DNA of 64,000 nucleotides from positions 945,210 to 1,009,209 of the forward strand of contig CAMPDV010000063.1 in NCBI GenBank assembly GCA_946699065.1. The letters run 5' to 3'. Positions 47,190 through 60,433 of this stretch are shown here, one piece after another. The translations under genes and the position numbers were made by a program. The DNA is from Loxodes magnus (lineage: Eukaryota; Ciliophora; Karyorelictea; Loxodida; Loxodidae). The notes under the pieces are model-generated. The model was not told the DNA's origin. It saw nothing but the letters and a program-made list of their open reading frames with translations, and ran no database searches. Positions within the stretch are counted from its first letter, which is position 1, and each line of letters opens with the position of its first letter.

Positions 47190-49000
47190 TAATTTTAAGA
47201 ACTTATTTTTTCTTTGGATTCATAATTACAGAATTAGGAGAAATATTTTCAAGACAGTCAGTTATTGCTTTTATTTCACTCTAAAATTTCAAGAACTAAA
47301 AAATCCTTTAAATTTAATCTTCCTTTTCACTTTTTTATAACCTTTTATTTGATGGAGGTGAGTTCTTTTATTCTTTCTATTTTCTTTTAAATCTTTAAAT
47401 TCTTATTAAATATAAAATTCTTAATATTACTATCTTAAACTTTAGTCATATTAATTTACCTTTTTTATTTCTTAAACTAAAGTTTAGCTTTTATATGAAG
47501 TAAATCTCTCTAGTTATGTTTCATTCTTAAAATTGTTTTTCTCTTAATTTAAAATGCTACTGTAAATTATAATGTGCTAATTTTCCCTTTATCTAAGAGA
47601 ATCATTCTCTCTATTTTGAGGTTTAGCGTACATGTAATGATTTTAAGTGAGGAATCAAACCTGCTTAACTAAAGTTAATCCCTAATAACCTGTAATTTAC
47701 ATTAATAAGCATGATTGAACCTACAATTATTAGCTTTGGGTTTTATTTAAACTAGTTCTCCTCACTCTTTTTAAGTATTTGTTATTTGCCTATTTATGTC
47801 TATAAACTTATTAGATTTTCAGATTTAACTTGAAGTCTAAAAGATATTTCGTAGTAAATACACTCCTTTCAATCAAGTACTCACTCTTAATTTTTATCTA
47901 TTTAATTTAAAATAGGTTTATTAACTTACAACTGATAAGATCCTTTAATATTCAAGATATCCTTTTTAATTATTGCTTTGAAGTTACTAAGAACTTATAA
48001 AAAATAGAGAGTTAAACTTATTTTCAGACAATCTCGATATTTTTGCGATAAAAAGGACTTCAATTATGTATGTTACTAAATGGACTATAATTGACTAAAT
48101 AATATCAAAAGCTTTTATATTTTTCTTTTATCTAAGCTATTTCTTTTAATCTTTACATTCTTCTTCATTACAATCCTTTAATTTAATATGACTTAGTTGA
48201 ATTTCTTCGCAATCTTTTATATAAAAAGTTTGATATTCAAATTCAAAAGCTTATAGATGCTTAATAAATTTTACTATCTCATAGGAAAATTATTTTTTGG
48301 ATATTTAATTTTAGCTTTATTGTAAATAATCTTCTCTTAAAGTTATTAGTTCAAGTGAAAAAAATAAAATAACTCTTAAAATCATTTTTACGAACTTTAG
48401 AAATCTTAGCCTCTTAATCAAAATTACCTTTTATCAATAAAATTATTTTAGATTTAATACCTGAGCATCTTTATTAAGCCGTTACTTACTCAATCTTTTT
48501 TCTAAGATTTAAACTTTATTAACTAGCTTTAATTACTAGATTAATTGCAAATGTTCTTCCATTTAATTGAAATTAAAAAACCATTATTTTTAAAATATTC
48601 CTTTTGAATCTTTTACTTTTTTGATTCTTGAAATCAAATAATTATTTTTAATTGACTAAATTAGCAATTTCCTCTTACTTGAAATTTCATCTTAGATGAT
48701 TAAAAAAATTATTCTTTTTCCTTATTTATTTCAAACTTTTTATATTTCCTTCTCTATAATCCCTTCTATTAAAGAATTTAAAACAGAAAGTTGTATATTC
48801 TTCCGTCAACTTTTTCATAATTATTCACCAAGGTTTTATTTCTGTTAAATCTAAGTTAATAAAATAGACATTTGCATTAATCTATACAACTATAAATCTT
48901 ATTTCCTTTCCTTTAATGGCAAAAGTTAATGCTTATATTTTTGTCTCCTCAAAATCATTTTCTGAGAAATAAATTTAATTCTCAGTGGAATACTTTTTTA
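47190..49000 (-). CDS. Multi-exon hypothetical gene, structure unresolved
   Basis: Minus-strand segments look coding but change frame several times, implying short introns not resolved here. The 5' part reads STENQIYFSENDFEETK, then IRFIVVQINANVYFINLDL, then KLTEEYTTFCFKFFNRRDYR. Further on is FEYQTFYIKDCEEIQLSHIK followed by LKDCNEEECKDQKKQ. The repeated DC..EE pattern suggests a duplicated short motif. Start and stop are not fixed. Confidence 0.33.
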
Positions 49001-49590
49001 AAAAGTTATTTATACTATAAAAATCATTATTCGCTAGAATGATTTTTAATCATATCAAAATTAAAAAAAAACACATAATTGGACTCTAAAATTTATTTAG
49101 CTTGGAATTATAATTTATATATTAAGATTCTAGTAAGAATGATTAAGTGCTGTGATAAAAGTAAAAAACCAGATTTGAACTAATATGGAACTTAGTTCCA
49201 ATTAGAATAAATATTATAGGGAAAATATATTGGCTTATAGATAAACTTTTAGTCTATATTAATAAAGTGATTTTTGTTAAAATAATCGCTAATTAGCATT
49301 TCAAAAAGTAATCAAAAAAGCATATGAAGTAATTAAATTTACTTGCTAGAATAAAATATAAACTATTTTCATTTCGAGCGAATATTTATTTGCCTGTGTA
49401 AGATATAAACAGATAAGAAAATAACTTTTTTAATTATAAAATCTAACTGTAATTAAATAGTTAGCTGGGTGTGGGTTTCTCAAAATTTACTTTTTTTAAT
49501 TGTATCTAGTGTATAAGTAGATAATGTTAAAAAAATGCTGAAATTAAAAGTAATTTCGTTCAAAATATTTCAAATTGCTATTTAAATAAA

Positions 49591-50340
49591 ATGGGACCTA
49601 AGAAACAATTAATCTATAACCAATGTCCTAATTAAAAATAAGATACATTGATTGAAATTTATTCGTTATGCGTTGCAGTAATTAATTCAGCAGATAAACA
49701 ATCTAGATTTAAATCTAACTAATTCTAAAGGATAATGAAATCTTGAATATAGAATTTTACTTAAAAGCTGCTACACATCTATTTAACTAAAATTTTAAAA
49801 GAACAGAAGAAAAAATGAATAAATTGAAATCTCAATTAAATAAACTACGAACAAGTTATGACTAAAGCTATATAGGATCCAATGAATATTGAACAATCAA
49901 GTTCAAATATTGATCAAACTAAAAAAATTATTAACCAAGTAATAAAAAGAAGATCTATTATGTGATGATTCATTAGAAAATTAGGAAACATAAAAAATTC
50001 CTTTTTGATATTTTAAAAATTGTTAAAAAATGGAAATTAAAAAGTCTGAAAATTCTAACCAAGATTTACTCTAAAGGTGAGTTATATAGAAGAAAAATGA
50101 TTGCAGGAAAAAAATTACTTGAGTAAATAGAAAATACATAAAGAATAAGATCCAAATAAATGTTTAGAAAGGACCGAAATTAGAATAAAATACATTCGAT
50201 AAAGAAAGGTTAGATTAGCAGTCACATATGTTATTCAAGAATACGAACCTGGAAAAGAAAATGGAAGATCTCAATGATTTTTGCAAATATTCTTGAGACT
50301 TTTTATAAACTAATACATGACAAGCCAAATAAAGGTGAAG
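49591..50340 (+). CDS. Hypothetical gene, probably with an intron
   Basis: Starts MGPKKQLIYNQCPNQKQDTL, continuing to about 50040 in one frame. A second coding-like stretch follows in another frame (GELYRRKMIAGKKLLEQIEN). The join and the stop are unresolved. No family recognised. Confidence 0.3.
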
Positions 50341-51449
50341 TCACATTAATAAATTAAAAAAAATTATGTTATGCAAAATTTTTTTTTAATTTTCTTAAAA
50401 ATCTATTTTTCAAACAAAAAAAGTTAAATACTATAATATTAAAAATGTTTAACGATATCAATATTTGATCTAGATATTTTAGATTTTTTAATTAAAAATT
50501 TTGTATTTTTTTTATTTTAAATATTTATGTTTATTATAAATAAATAATTGAACTATTTAGAATAAATGCTAATATTTAAAAAAAATATTTTCATCTTTAG
50601 TATAATAAATTAAAGCTACTATACAATAAAAAAAATTTGTTTATATTTGTAAAGCCAAAAATATAGGTAATAATTATTAAAACTATGATAAATATTAAAG
50701 TGAAATTAATGAATTATATATCTTTTTCTTTCATAGAATTATTATATTTTTTTAATTTTTGCTACATATCTTTTTTTTAATTAAAATAGTTCTATTCATT
50801 TTAATTTTTCATCTATTTTAATATAGAAAATAGTAATTTTTCAGAGGAAATCAAATTTTTTTATCTGATTGTTAATTTAGAGAATTCGCTTAACAAGAAA
50901 TATAGATTTTTTAGTCATATAAAGATAATTTTTTTGCCATTGCTATTTGAAACTTCATTGCTTTGGAAATATAAATAAAATCTGCATTATATTTGCAATC
51001 TAAAATATGATTAGCTTCAACCTTATTTTTGCAATTGCCTATAACTAAAGATTAGTTGACTTTTACTGATTTCCTTTTTAAAATAAAAGAAAAATTCTTA
51101 TATTATAAATAAAAATAGACACTCATAAAATATATCTGTGATCTGTAAGGAAATTTTTTAAAGCATACTTAATCATTTTTATTTAATCAAAAATATTTCA
51201 TAAAAGAACATAAAAATGTTAGTATAAGTATATATTTATTTATATTTTTTAAATAAACAAATCTAAATCAAAGAAATCCAATAAATATTTAAAAAGAAAG
51301 AAATAGAAATATTAATAATCAGAAAAAAGTAAAAATTACAGATAAGTTTATTATTAAAAAAGTTTAAAAAAAATATAAAATTTATAAAAATATTACATAT
51401 TTTTAAAGATTGAAAAAATGTAAAAAAGTAATAAATATATTTATTCTGA
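50341..51449. other. Extremely AT-rich low-complexity stretch
   Basis: Long runs of A and T with almost no G/C and no coding-like frame. It looks like intergenic DNA. Confidence 0.6.
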
Positions 51450-52103
51450 TCAAATTTGGAAGATAGAAAAATAAAATAAAGAGCTTTTAAAATTTATATT
51501 TTAGTTAATTCTTTTAATAACTTTATAAAAACATTACAAATTTTTGTATTAAAAAAATTTATTTTACTTTATTTTAAAAATGCAATTAATAATTAAGTTA
51601 GACATTTAATTTAAAGAAAAAAATTCTAGTAAATATATTAAATAAATAAATTTGATTATAGAACATATAGCGCCTCGTTGGTGCACAACTCTTTCCATAT
51701 CTCAATATATGTCCGCTTCTTCAAGTAAGCATTCAGGTAATAAAAAATCTTCTCTTATTAGTTACATATCTTCCTCGTTTTCCTCTACATTATCTCTTTT
51801 TCTTCTGTCTTCTATCTATCTACGCTTTATTAGATCTTTATTCCAATTTTAATTTATTTTTCTTATATATCTTACTAATTTTCATTTCTATCCCTTTTCT
51901 TCTTGATCAAGCTCTTATACACTCATAAAAACTATCTTTTTCCTTCTCTAGTCTTTTCCTATTTCTTTCTCATTAAATTTTATTTTCCTTGTATCCTTTT
52001 TTCTAATATATCTTTGATATAATATTATATTATTAGGTCAGTTTTAATTCTTTTTTACTCTTCTTGATAAATTTAATTTTCTATGCTTATGTTTAGCTAT
52101 CAT
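51450..52103 (-). CDS. Hypothetical charged protein
   Basis: 217 codons from ATG 52103. The coding-like part is a very basic N-terminus (MIAKHKHRKLNLSRRVKKN) followed by an acidic block (NVEENEEDMQLIREDFLLPE) and EEADIYWDMERVVHQRGAIC. The last 55 codons before TGA 51452 are low complexity, so the true end is uncertain. Not recognised. Confidence 0.5.
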
Positions 52104-52804
52104 AAACAAAATATCATATAACAATGTAAAAAAGCATTTTATATGTCAAGATTTTTTTTCTCTATAATAATAAAGTTTAAAAAATTTGTAAATTTCAAGA
52201 ATTTTTTTATAATAACAAGATTTAATCTTTAAATTTAATATTAGATTTAAGTATATTTTAAATTTCATAATTATTAAAGGATTTTAAAATTCTTCGATTC
52301 ATTTTTTTAATTAAATCTTTTTAATTTAATTGATAAAATATCTTTAATTCATAATTCAAAAATTATTTAGATTTTATATTTTCTATTTTAAGAAAAGAAT
52401 ATTCTAAAGATGCCATTCATTATAAATCAATTACTTATAAATACTTTAATTATTTTAAAAGCCCACTATGCTGTAATTTTTCTTCTTAATAAACCAGATT
52501 TTCGCTTTTTTTATTTTCAACTTTTTCAATATTTTAGCATTTCTAAATAGATTAAAACATAAAAGACATTTAAAGCTTTAGAAGTATTTAATCAATTTAA
52601 CTATTAAATTTTTCATTTGATCTAATAACTTATTATAATTTAAGCCTTGTTATAATCCAAATTTCTAGATTTTTAGAGTTTTTTTGTCTATTTGTAATTA
52701 AAGTGAGAATTGTAATTTATTCAAGTGCCTAACAAAAAATTTTATTTTTGTTTTTAACTTGTAAAATAAACTCCACTATTTAGTCAAAATTATTGGAAGA
52801 TAAA
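52104..52804. other. AT-rich spacer
   Basis: No supported gene. Confidence 0.5.
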
Positions 52805-53077
52805 ATGAAGCACACATCATAAACCAACTTAATCTTCGCAGTTACGATTTTCTTAGTTACTCTAATTGAGTCCTATTAATTTTTCAATTATAGCTAGCTA
52901 AATTTAAGATTATTTGTATATATCCTATAAATATAAAACTTCTACTATACATATAAAACTAAAATCCTTAACTCTAGAAAAATTCCTATTTAGTAGATAA
53001 ATAAGTTAGAGCGAAATAGGTAAGAAAAAAAATCTAAGTTTACTCGTTAAGTTAACGTACTTTTATACCTTTTATGA
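52805..53077 (+). CDS. Small, possibly secreted protein
   Basis: 90 codons. A clear hydrophobic leader (MKHTSQTNLIFAVTIFLVTL) is followed by a Gln/Lys/Tyr-rich stretch. It lies 42 bp upstream of the acid phosphatase on the same strand. No cysteines and no family recognised; could be chance. Confidence 0.35.
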
Positions 53078-53119
53078 GATATTTGATTTTTAATCTCTAT
53101 TAAGATTACTTTTATATAA

Positions 53120-54157
53120 ATGAAAAAGTTAAGATAAGTTGTAGCCTTGTTTAGACATGGAGCTAGAATTCCTCTCTTAAAACTTCCTTTTGACAACACT
53201 TAATGGCCTCGTAAGTGAGCTAATTTGACCCCAAAAGGATGGTTACAGCTTTATTTAAAAGGATTGAAATTTTAAGAAAAAGGAAAGCTTCTACACCTCA
53301 AATAGACATTTGATAAAAATGAAGTGATGGTAAGGAGTTCTAATTATAAAAGAACATAGGAGAGTGCTGATGCTTTCCTTAGAGGTTTATATAACATCTC
53401 GCTAGATGATATTCAGGATTGAAACTATTCTAACAAATAAGAAGTTGTTAGTGAAGGAATATTAGAACAATCAAATATAAAATTCACAGTTCCTTCTATT
53501 ATTTTTCCTTTAATAGTTTTTAACAAAGCAGAAGATGTTATAATAAAACCTTGTCGATCTATAAAAGAAGTGAAAGCTCTTAGTTAAGATATAATGAAAT
53601 CCGAATATATTAATAACATACTTAATTAAAATAAATGGTTCTTAGATGAAATTGGATGAAGGTTTAGAATGAAAATTAAAAATCTGAAAAAAGTAGTAGA
53701 TTTTTATGATACCTTAATATGTACTAAATTTGAAACGAATCAAACATTTATTTCAAACGAAGAAATGAGGATTATGGAAACTTTGACATGCCTTTTCTAG
53801 CTAAATTAGCATTATTCAACTAAGCACTTGATTAATCTGAATACAAAAGGATTTTTTAATGCTTTAATATCTCATATGGATTGCATTGTAAGTAATGAAA
53901 ATCCCTAAAAACTTGCTCTTTATTTTGGTCACGACGACTTATTAATAGCCATCTTGGAATAAATGAACATATGAGATTTTAGACATCCACCTTTTGCTTC
54001 ATGCTTAGCCTTTTATTTATGAGAAATACCAGAAAAAAATCAATATAGTGTTGAAGTGGAATACAATGGAGAAAGTAAAAGATTTCCAGATTTTAAAGAG
54101 AATTGTGAATATTAGGAATTTAAAGAATACTTGAGTAATAGGCTAAGAGAAAAATCT
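53120..54157 (+). CDS. Histidine acid phosphatase family enzyme
   Basis: About 346 residues. The catalytic RHGAR is at residues 12-16 (VVALFRHGARIP) and the proton-donor HD motif is in LYFGHDDLLIAIL; the SSNYKRTQESADAFLRGL segment is also typical. The enzyme hydrolyses phosphomonoesters through a phosphohistidine. No signal peptide precedes the RHG motif, so it is probably cytosolic or anchored differently. The domain ends near LSNRLREKS, where the next codon is TAA (54158); the next in-frame TGA is at 54383, so the stop is ambiguous. TGA serves as Trp at PRKWAN and QDWNYS. Confidence 0.88.
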
Positions 54158-55108
54158 TAACACTATTAATTTAAACTTTCATTTGAATTATAATATACAT
54201 TTACATTAAGTCTGTTTATTTTCAACCCTTTGAATCATACACTTAAATTTATTTATTCAAACCTAAAATTAAGAATGTACATTCTTCTTTTATTTGCTTG
54301 CAATTATTAAAAATAAACTGAGAATTTTAAAATAGCATTAATGAGTTTTATTGCATAAAGACAGATAAATGCTAATTAACTATGATTTATGGTTATAACA
54401 ATCTGAAAGCAAAGTAGCGATTCTACTAAAATAGATGATAAAACATAAATTTTGATTTAAGTTAAAATTTAGAATAAACTTGACGATATTTTAAGAAACT
54501 TTTAACAAATTGGATTTTATTAACTAAGGTAGATTTTTAATAAGCCAATTAAATCTATAGAGTTCTCAGAAAATATGTAATCAATCGAAAAAAATTTAGT
54601 CATAGTAGTAAATACCAAATTTATATAAAAATGAAGAAAGAAAAATTTAAAAAAGATTTAAAAAAAGATTTAAATAGCCAAAGAGGATAAAAATTAAAGT
54701 TGAAAATAATAAAAAATTGAAAACCCTTTAAAAGTAATAGTTGATTATCATTTTTTAATAGGATATATTTCTCTAATTAATCTAAAAGAAATTTCTTAAA
54801 ATGCATTAAACCTTTTTTATTTAATATAATTTAATTTAAAGAAAGCTTTCTCAAAAATATAAATAAATAATAAATAAAAGCCTTTATAATATTACAAGAA
54901 TTAAATAGAATAAATTAGAAAATCTTCTCACTTCTATAATAAGTCTTGGGATTACTCTAAAAGGTGTTTAATTATTAGAAGTTAATTAAAAAAAAATTTA
55001 TTTGAATAGTTATAATAAACTACAGAATTTGATAACTAGCTTTATCTTAAAAATCAATAAAAAATAAGTATATAATAGCTTTTTAAGTTTAACTATTTAT
55101 TATATAAA
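54158..55108. other. AT-rich spacer
   Basis: No supported gene, although the acid phosphatase frame stays open to 54385. Confidence 0.45.
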
Positions 55109-56065
55109 ATGACTTCTAAGAAATAATAGAATTCTACGCTAAAGCCTTATGATAAGCAAGACTTTGTTAACGATTTAATTGTTACAATTGGATAATCAGA
55201 AGCTAGTAAAAAACTTATGTCCTTAGATAAATAACTTAATCTCTTGCTAACTATTATCAAATTGATAAATAAATAGAACCTTAAGCAAGAAATGAATGAA
55301 TAGATTATTTCTTAAAAGATGGGAAAGGTATAAAGGTAAAATCTAAGTGAATTTAAGATAATAATTTTGAACAGAGGATTAGATAATTAGAGCATATCAA
55401 GCTCAATTAAATATCATATCTAAAATCAATAAGAGAAGAGAATATGAACTAAAGATTATCCTATTAGAAAAGAAAAATTAGATGTTGATATTGTTATAAG
55501 TATGGAAGCAAGGTTACTTAGTTCTTTCGATAATAAAAGAAACAATCTTATGTAAAGAAAAGGAATAAAACTAATAAAGATCTATTGCTTGCCAAGCAAA
55601 AATTTAAAAAGAAAAAAATGTTAACAATTCTTAGAAGCTCCAAATATCAAAGACATATTGAGAAAACAACAAAGATGAAAATATGAATTTGACTTACAAG
55701 CATAAGCAAGAGAAGAAAATAAAAAAATAATAAAAAATTAAAATCCAGAAAATAAAGAGGAATACAATCTTGAGGCCTTCTTATTTGAGCAAGACTCTAT
55801 AAATTCAATCTCGAGGTAAACAAACAAAGATGACGCCACAAATATATATTATAATATTAATAAGTTTTCCAAATAAGATTGGTATTTAGCTAATAATTTT
55901 GCCAGCCATTTTTAGTATTTGGAGGATAGGGTCCAAGAAGATGAGAAACTTTTAATTTTATATTTTATTTTGGAAAATTCTTTTTTTAACGTAAAAAAGT
56001 GTTATGAAATATAGTAAAGGTGGTTATAAAAGAAGTTTTATGATAGGTTATATAAAAACGGGTGA
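55109..56065 (+). CDS. Hypothetical protein whose 3' end enters the tandem array
   Basis: 318 codons. A helical, charged protein begins MTSKKQQNSTLKPYDKQDF and includes DYPIRKEKLDVDIVISMEAR and LEAPNIKDILRKQQRWKYEF. From 55906 its codons are read from the first, partial unit of the array, in a frame different from the array genes, until TGA 56063. The last 52 residues (after NNFASHFQYL) are therefore probably not its original end. Not recognised. Confidence 0.6.
56049..56057 (+). promoter_or_regulatory. TATA-like box of array unit 1
   Basis: TATATAAAA lies about 46 nt before the ATG inside the 158-bp spacer and recurs at the same offset in every unit. Candidate core promoter, inferred from sequence only. 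Confidence 0.4.
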
Positions 56066-56102
56066 TTTGATATAAAAAGAAGGTAGTGAAGAGATAATAA
56101 AA

Positions 56103-56489
56103 ATGAAATCGACAGTAGTGCTTTTATTATTAGGTTGTTTAATAGCTGAAAGTACCTTTTTAAGAGAGAAGTTAAGATCGAGACAAGTGTAAGATTAAGG
56201 ATAATATTATATTCCTTAAGAAATGGGAAATATTTCATAAAGTTTTCCTACGTTTGATATGTAAGCATTTATGCCGTAAGGATAAAACATGACATAATTA
56301 TTAGAAGTAGGATAAGATTCTGACGAAGTGGATTCTGACGAAGTGGATTCTGACGAAGTGGATTTTGACGAAGTGGATTTTGATGGAAGAGGAGTAATGC
56401 CATTTTTGCCACCATAACAGTTCATGCCAGCATAGGAGTTTTAAATGCCACCATTTTTAGTATTTGGAGGATAGGGTCCAAGAAGATGA
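56103..56489 (+). CDS. Array gene 1: secreted acidic pentad-repeat protein
   Basis: 128 residues, ATG 56103, TGA 56487. A signal peptide (MKSTVVLLLLGCLIAES) is followed by a basic patch (FLREKLRSRQ) offering dibasic-type cleavage sites and a Gln/Tyr/Met-rich region (QDQGQYYIPQEMGNISQSF). Then come acidic pentads (DSDEV three times, DFDEV once, ending DFDG) and a Pro/Met/Gln-rich tail (GVMPFLPPQQFMPAQEFQ) ending GGQGPRR. No Cys lies after the leader. Gln is encoded by TAA/TAG throughout and no internal TGA occurs. The product should be secreted or stored, and the acidic block could bind calcium. A role in extrusomes, surface coat or mating signals is speculation. Confidence 0.9.
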
Positions 56490-56647
56490 GAAACTTTTAA
56501 TTTTATATTTTATTTTGGAAAATTCTTTTTTTAACGTAAAAAAGTGTTATGAAATATAGTAAAGGTGGTTATAAAAGAAGTTTTATGATAGGTTATATAA
56601 AAACGGGTGATTTGATATAAAAAGAAGGTAGTGAAGAGATAATAAAA

Positions 56648-57034
56648 ATGAAATCGACAGTAGTGCTTTTATTATTAGGTTGTTTAATAGCTGAAAGTAC
56701 CTTTTTAAGAGAGAAGTTAAGATCGAGACAAGTGTAAGATTAAGGATAATATTATATTCCTTAAGAAATGGGAAATATTTCATAAAGTTTTCCTACGTTT
56801 GATATGTAAGCATTTATGCCGTAAGGATAAAACATGACATAATTATTAGAAGTAGGATAAGATTCTGACGAAGTGGATTCTGACGAAGTGGATTCTGACG
56901 AAGTGGATTTTGACGAAGTGGATTTTGATGGAAGAGGAGTAATGCCATTTTTGCCACCATAACAGTTCATGCCAGCATAGGAGTTTTAAATGCCACCATT
57001 TTTAGTATTTGGAGGATAGGGTCCAAGAAGATGA
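56648..57034 (+). CDS. Array gene 2
   Basis: 128 residues, same pentad number as gene 1 (545-bp unit). Confidence 0.9.
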
Positions 57035-57192
57035 GAAACTTTTAATTTTATATTTTATTTTGGAAAATTCTTTTTTTAACGTAAAAAAGTGTTATGAAAT
57101 ATAGTAAAGGTGGTTATAAAAGAAGTTTTATGATAGGTTATATAAAAACGGGTGATTTGATATAAAAAGAAGGTAGTGAAGAGATAATAAAA

Positions 57193-57579
57193 ATGAAATC
57201 GACAGTAGTGCTTTTATTATTAGGTTGTTTAATAGCTGAAAGTACCTTTTTAAGAGAGAAGTTAAGATCGAGACAAGTGTAAGATTAAGGATAATATTAT
57301 ATTCCTTAAGAAATGGGAAATATTTCATAAAGTTTTCCTACGTTTGATATGTAAGCATTTATGCCGTAAGGATAAAACATGACATAATTATTAGAAGTAG
57401 GATAAGATTCTGACGAAGTGGATTCTGACGAAGTGGATTCTGACGAAGTGGATTTTGACGAAGTGGATTTTGATGGAAGAGGAGTAATGCCATTTTTGCC
57501 ACCATAACAGTTCATGCCAGCATAGGAGTTTTAAATGCCACCATTTTTAGTATTTGGAGGATAGGGTCCAAGAAGATGA
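57193..57579 (+). CDS. Array gene 3
   Basis: 128 residues, same as gene 1. Confidence 0.9.
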
Positions 57580-57737
57580 GAAACTTTTAATTTTATATTT
57601 TATTTTGGAAAATTCTTTTTTTAACGTAAAAAAGTGTTATGAAATATAGTAAAGGTGGTTATAAAAGAAGTTTTATGATAGGTTATATAAAAACGGGTGA
57701 TTTGATATAAAAAGAAGGTAGTGAAGAGATAATAAAA

Positions 57738-58109
57738 ATGAAATCGACAGTAGTGCTTTTATTATTAGGTTGTTTAATAGCTGAAAGTACCTTTTTAAGA
57801 GAGAAGTTAAGATCGAGACAAGTGTAAGATTAAGGATAATATTATATTCCTTAAGAAATGGGAAATATTTCATAAAGTTTTCCTACGTTTGATATGTAAG
57901 CATTTATGCCGTAAGGATAAAACATGACATAATTATTAGAAGTAGGATAAGATTCTGACGAAGTGGATTCTGACGAAGTGGATTTTGACGAAGTGGATTT
58001 TGATGGAAGAGGAGTAATGCCATTTTTGCCACCATAACAGTTCATGCCAGCATAGGAGTTTTAAATGCCACCATTTTTAGTATTTGGAGGATAGGGTCCA
58101 AGAAGATGA
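57738..58109 (+). CDS. Array gene 4 (one pentad fewer)
   Basis: 123 residues. Only two DSDEV units precede DFDEV, so the unit is 530 bp. Confidence 0.9.
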
Positions 58110-58267
58110 GAAACTTTTAATTTTATATTTTATTTTGGAAAATTCTTTTTTTAACGTAAAAAAGTGTTATGAAATATAGTAAAGGTGGTTATAAAAGAAG
58201 TTTTATGATAGGTTATATAAAAACGGGTGATTTGATATAAAAAGAAGGTAGTGAAGAGATAATAAAA

Positions 58268-58654
58268 ATGAAATCGACAGTAGTGCTTTTATTATTAGGT
58301 TGTTTAATAGCTGAAAGTACCTTTTTAAGAGAGAAGTTAAGATCGAGACAAGTGTAAGATTAAGGATAATATTATATTCCTTAAGAAATGGGAAATATTT
58401 CATAAAGTTTTCCTACGTTTGATATGTAAGCATTTATGCCGTAAGGATAAAACATGACATAATTATTAGAAGTAGGATAAGATTCTGACGAAGTGGATTC
58501 TGACGAAGTGGATTCTGACGAAGTGGATTTTGACGAAGTGGATTTTGATGGAAGAGGAGTAATGCCATTTTTGCCACCATAACAGTTCATGCCAGCATAG
58601 GAGTTTTAAATGCCACCATTTTTAGTATTTGGAGGATAGGGTCCAAGAAGATGA
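58268..58654 (+). CDS. Array gene 5
   Basis: 128 residues, same as gene 1. Confidence 0.9.
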
Positions 58655-58812
58655 GAAACTTTTAATTTTATATTTTATTTTGGAAAATTCTTTTTTTAAC
58701 GTAAAAAAGTGTTATGAAATATAGTAAAGGTGGTTATAAAAGAAGTTTTATGATAGGTTATATAAAAACGGGTGATTTGATATAAAAAGAAGGTAGTGAA
58801 GAGATAATAAAA

Positions 58813-59200
58813 ATGAAATCGACAGTAGTGCTTTTATTATTAGGTTGTTTAATAGCTGAAAGTACCTTTTTAAGAGAGAAGTTAAGATCGAGACAAGTGT
58901 AAGATTAAGGATAATATTATATTCCTTAAGAAATGGGAAATATTTCATAAAGTTTTCCTACGTTTGATATGTAAGCATTTATGCCGTAAGGATAAAACAT
59001 GACATAATTATTAGAAGTAGGATAAGATTCTGACGAAGTGGATTCTGACGAAGTGGATTTTGACGAAGTGGATTTTTGACGAAGTGGATTTTGATGGAAG
59101 AGGAGTAATGCCATTTTTGCCACCATAACAGTTCATGCCAGCATAGGAGTTTTAAATGCCACCATTTTTAGTATTTGGAGGATAGGGTCCAAGAAGATGA
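58813..59200 (+). pseudogene. Array gene 6, frameshifted
   Basis: A single extra T in the run at 59073-59077 (GATTTTTGAC instead of GATTTTGAC) shifts the frame inside the pentad block, so the Pro/Met tail and normal stop are lost. A homopolymer sequencing error is possible. Confidence 0.8.
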
Positions 59201-59358
59201 GAAACTTTTAATTTTATATTTTATTTTGGAAAATTCTTTTTTTAACGTAAAAAAGTGTTATGAAATATAGTAAAGGTGGTTATAAAAGAAGTTTTATGAT
59301 AGGTTATATAAAAACGGGTGATTTGATATAAAAAGAAGGTAGTGAAGAGATAATAAAA

Positions 59359-59730
59359 ATGAAATCGACAGTAGTGCTTTTATTATTAGGTTGTTTAATA
59401 GCTGAAAGTACCTTTTTAAGAGAGAAGTTAAGATCGAGACAAGTGTAAGATTAAGGATAATATTATATTCCTTAAGAAATGGGAAATATTTCATAAAGTT
59501 TTCCTACGTTTGATATGTAAGCATTTATGCCGTAAGGATAAAACATGACATAATTATTAGAAGTAGGATAAGATTCTGACGAAGTGGATTCTGACGAAGT
59601 GGATTTTGACGAAGTGGATTTTGATGGAAGAGGAGTAATGCCATTTTTGCCACCATAACAGTTCATGCCAGCATAGGAGTTTTAAATGCCACCATTTTTA
59701 GTATTTGGAGGATAGGGTCCAAGAAGATGA
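59359..59730 (+). CDS. Array gene 7 (one pentad fewer)
   Basis: 123 residues, pentad pattern as gene 4. Confidence 0.9.
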
Positions 59731-59888
59731 GAAACTTTTAATTTTATATTTTATTTTGGAAAATTCTTTTTTTAACGTAAAAAAGTGTTATGAAATATAG
59801 TAAAGGTGGTTATAAAAGAAGTTTTATGATAGGTTATATAAAAACGGGTGATTTGATATAAAAAGAAGGTAGTGAAGAGATAATAAAA

Positions 59889-60275
59889 ATGAAATCGACA
59901 GTAGTGCTTTTATTATTAGGTTGTTTAATAGCTGAAAGTACCTTTTTAAGAGAGAAGTTAAGATCGAGACAAGTGTAAGATTAAGGATAATATTATATTC
60001 CTTAAGAAATGGGAAATATTTCATAAAGTTTTCCTACGTTTGATATGTAAGCATTTATGCCGTAAGGATAAAACATGACATAATTATTAGAAGTAGGATA
60101 AGATTCTGACGAAGTGGATTCTGACGAAGTGGATTCTGACGAAGTGGATTTTGACGAAGTGGATTTTGATGGAAGAGGAGTAATGCCATTTTTGCCACCA
60201 TAACAGTTCATGCCAGCATAGGAGTTTTAAATGCCACCATTTTTAGTATTTGGAGGATAGGGTCCAAGAAGATGA
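59889..60275 (+). CDS. Array gene 8
   Basis: 128 residues, same as gene 1. Confidence 0.9.
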
Positions 60276-60433
60276 GAAACTTTTAATTTTATATTTTATT
60301 TTGGAAAATTCTTTTTTTAACGTAAAAAAGTGTTATGAAATATAGTAAAGGTGGTTATAAAAGAAGTTTTATGATAGGTTATATAAAAACGGGTGATTTG
60401 ATATAAAAAGAAGGTAGTGAAGAGATAATAAAA

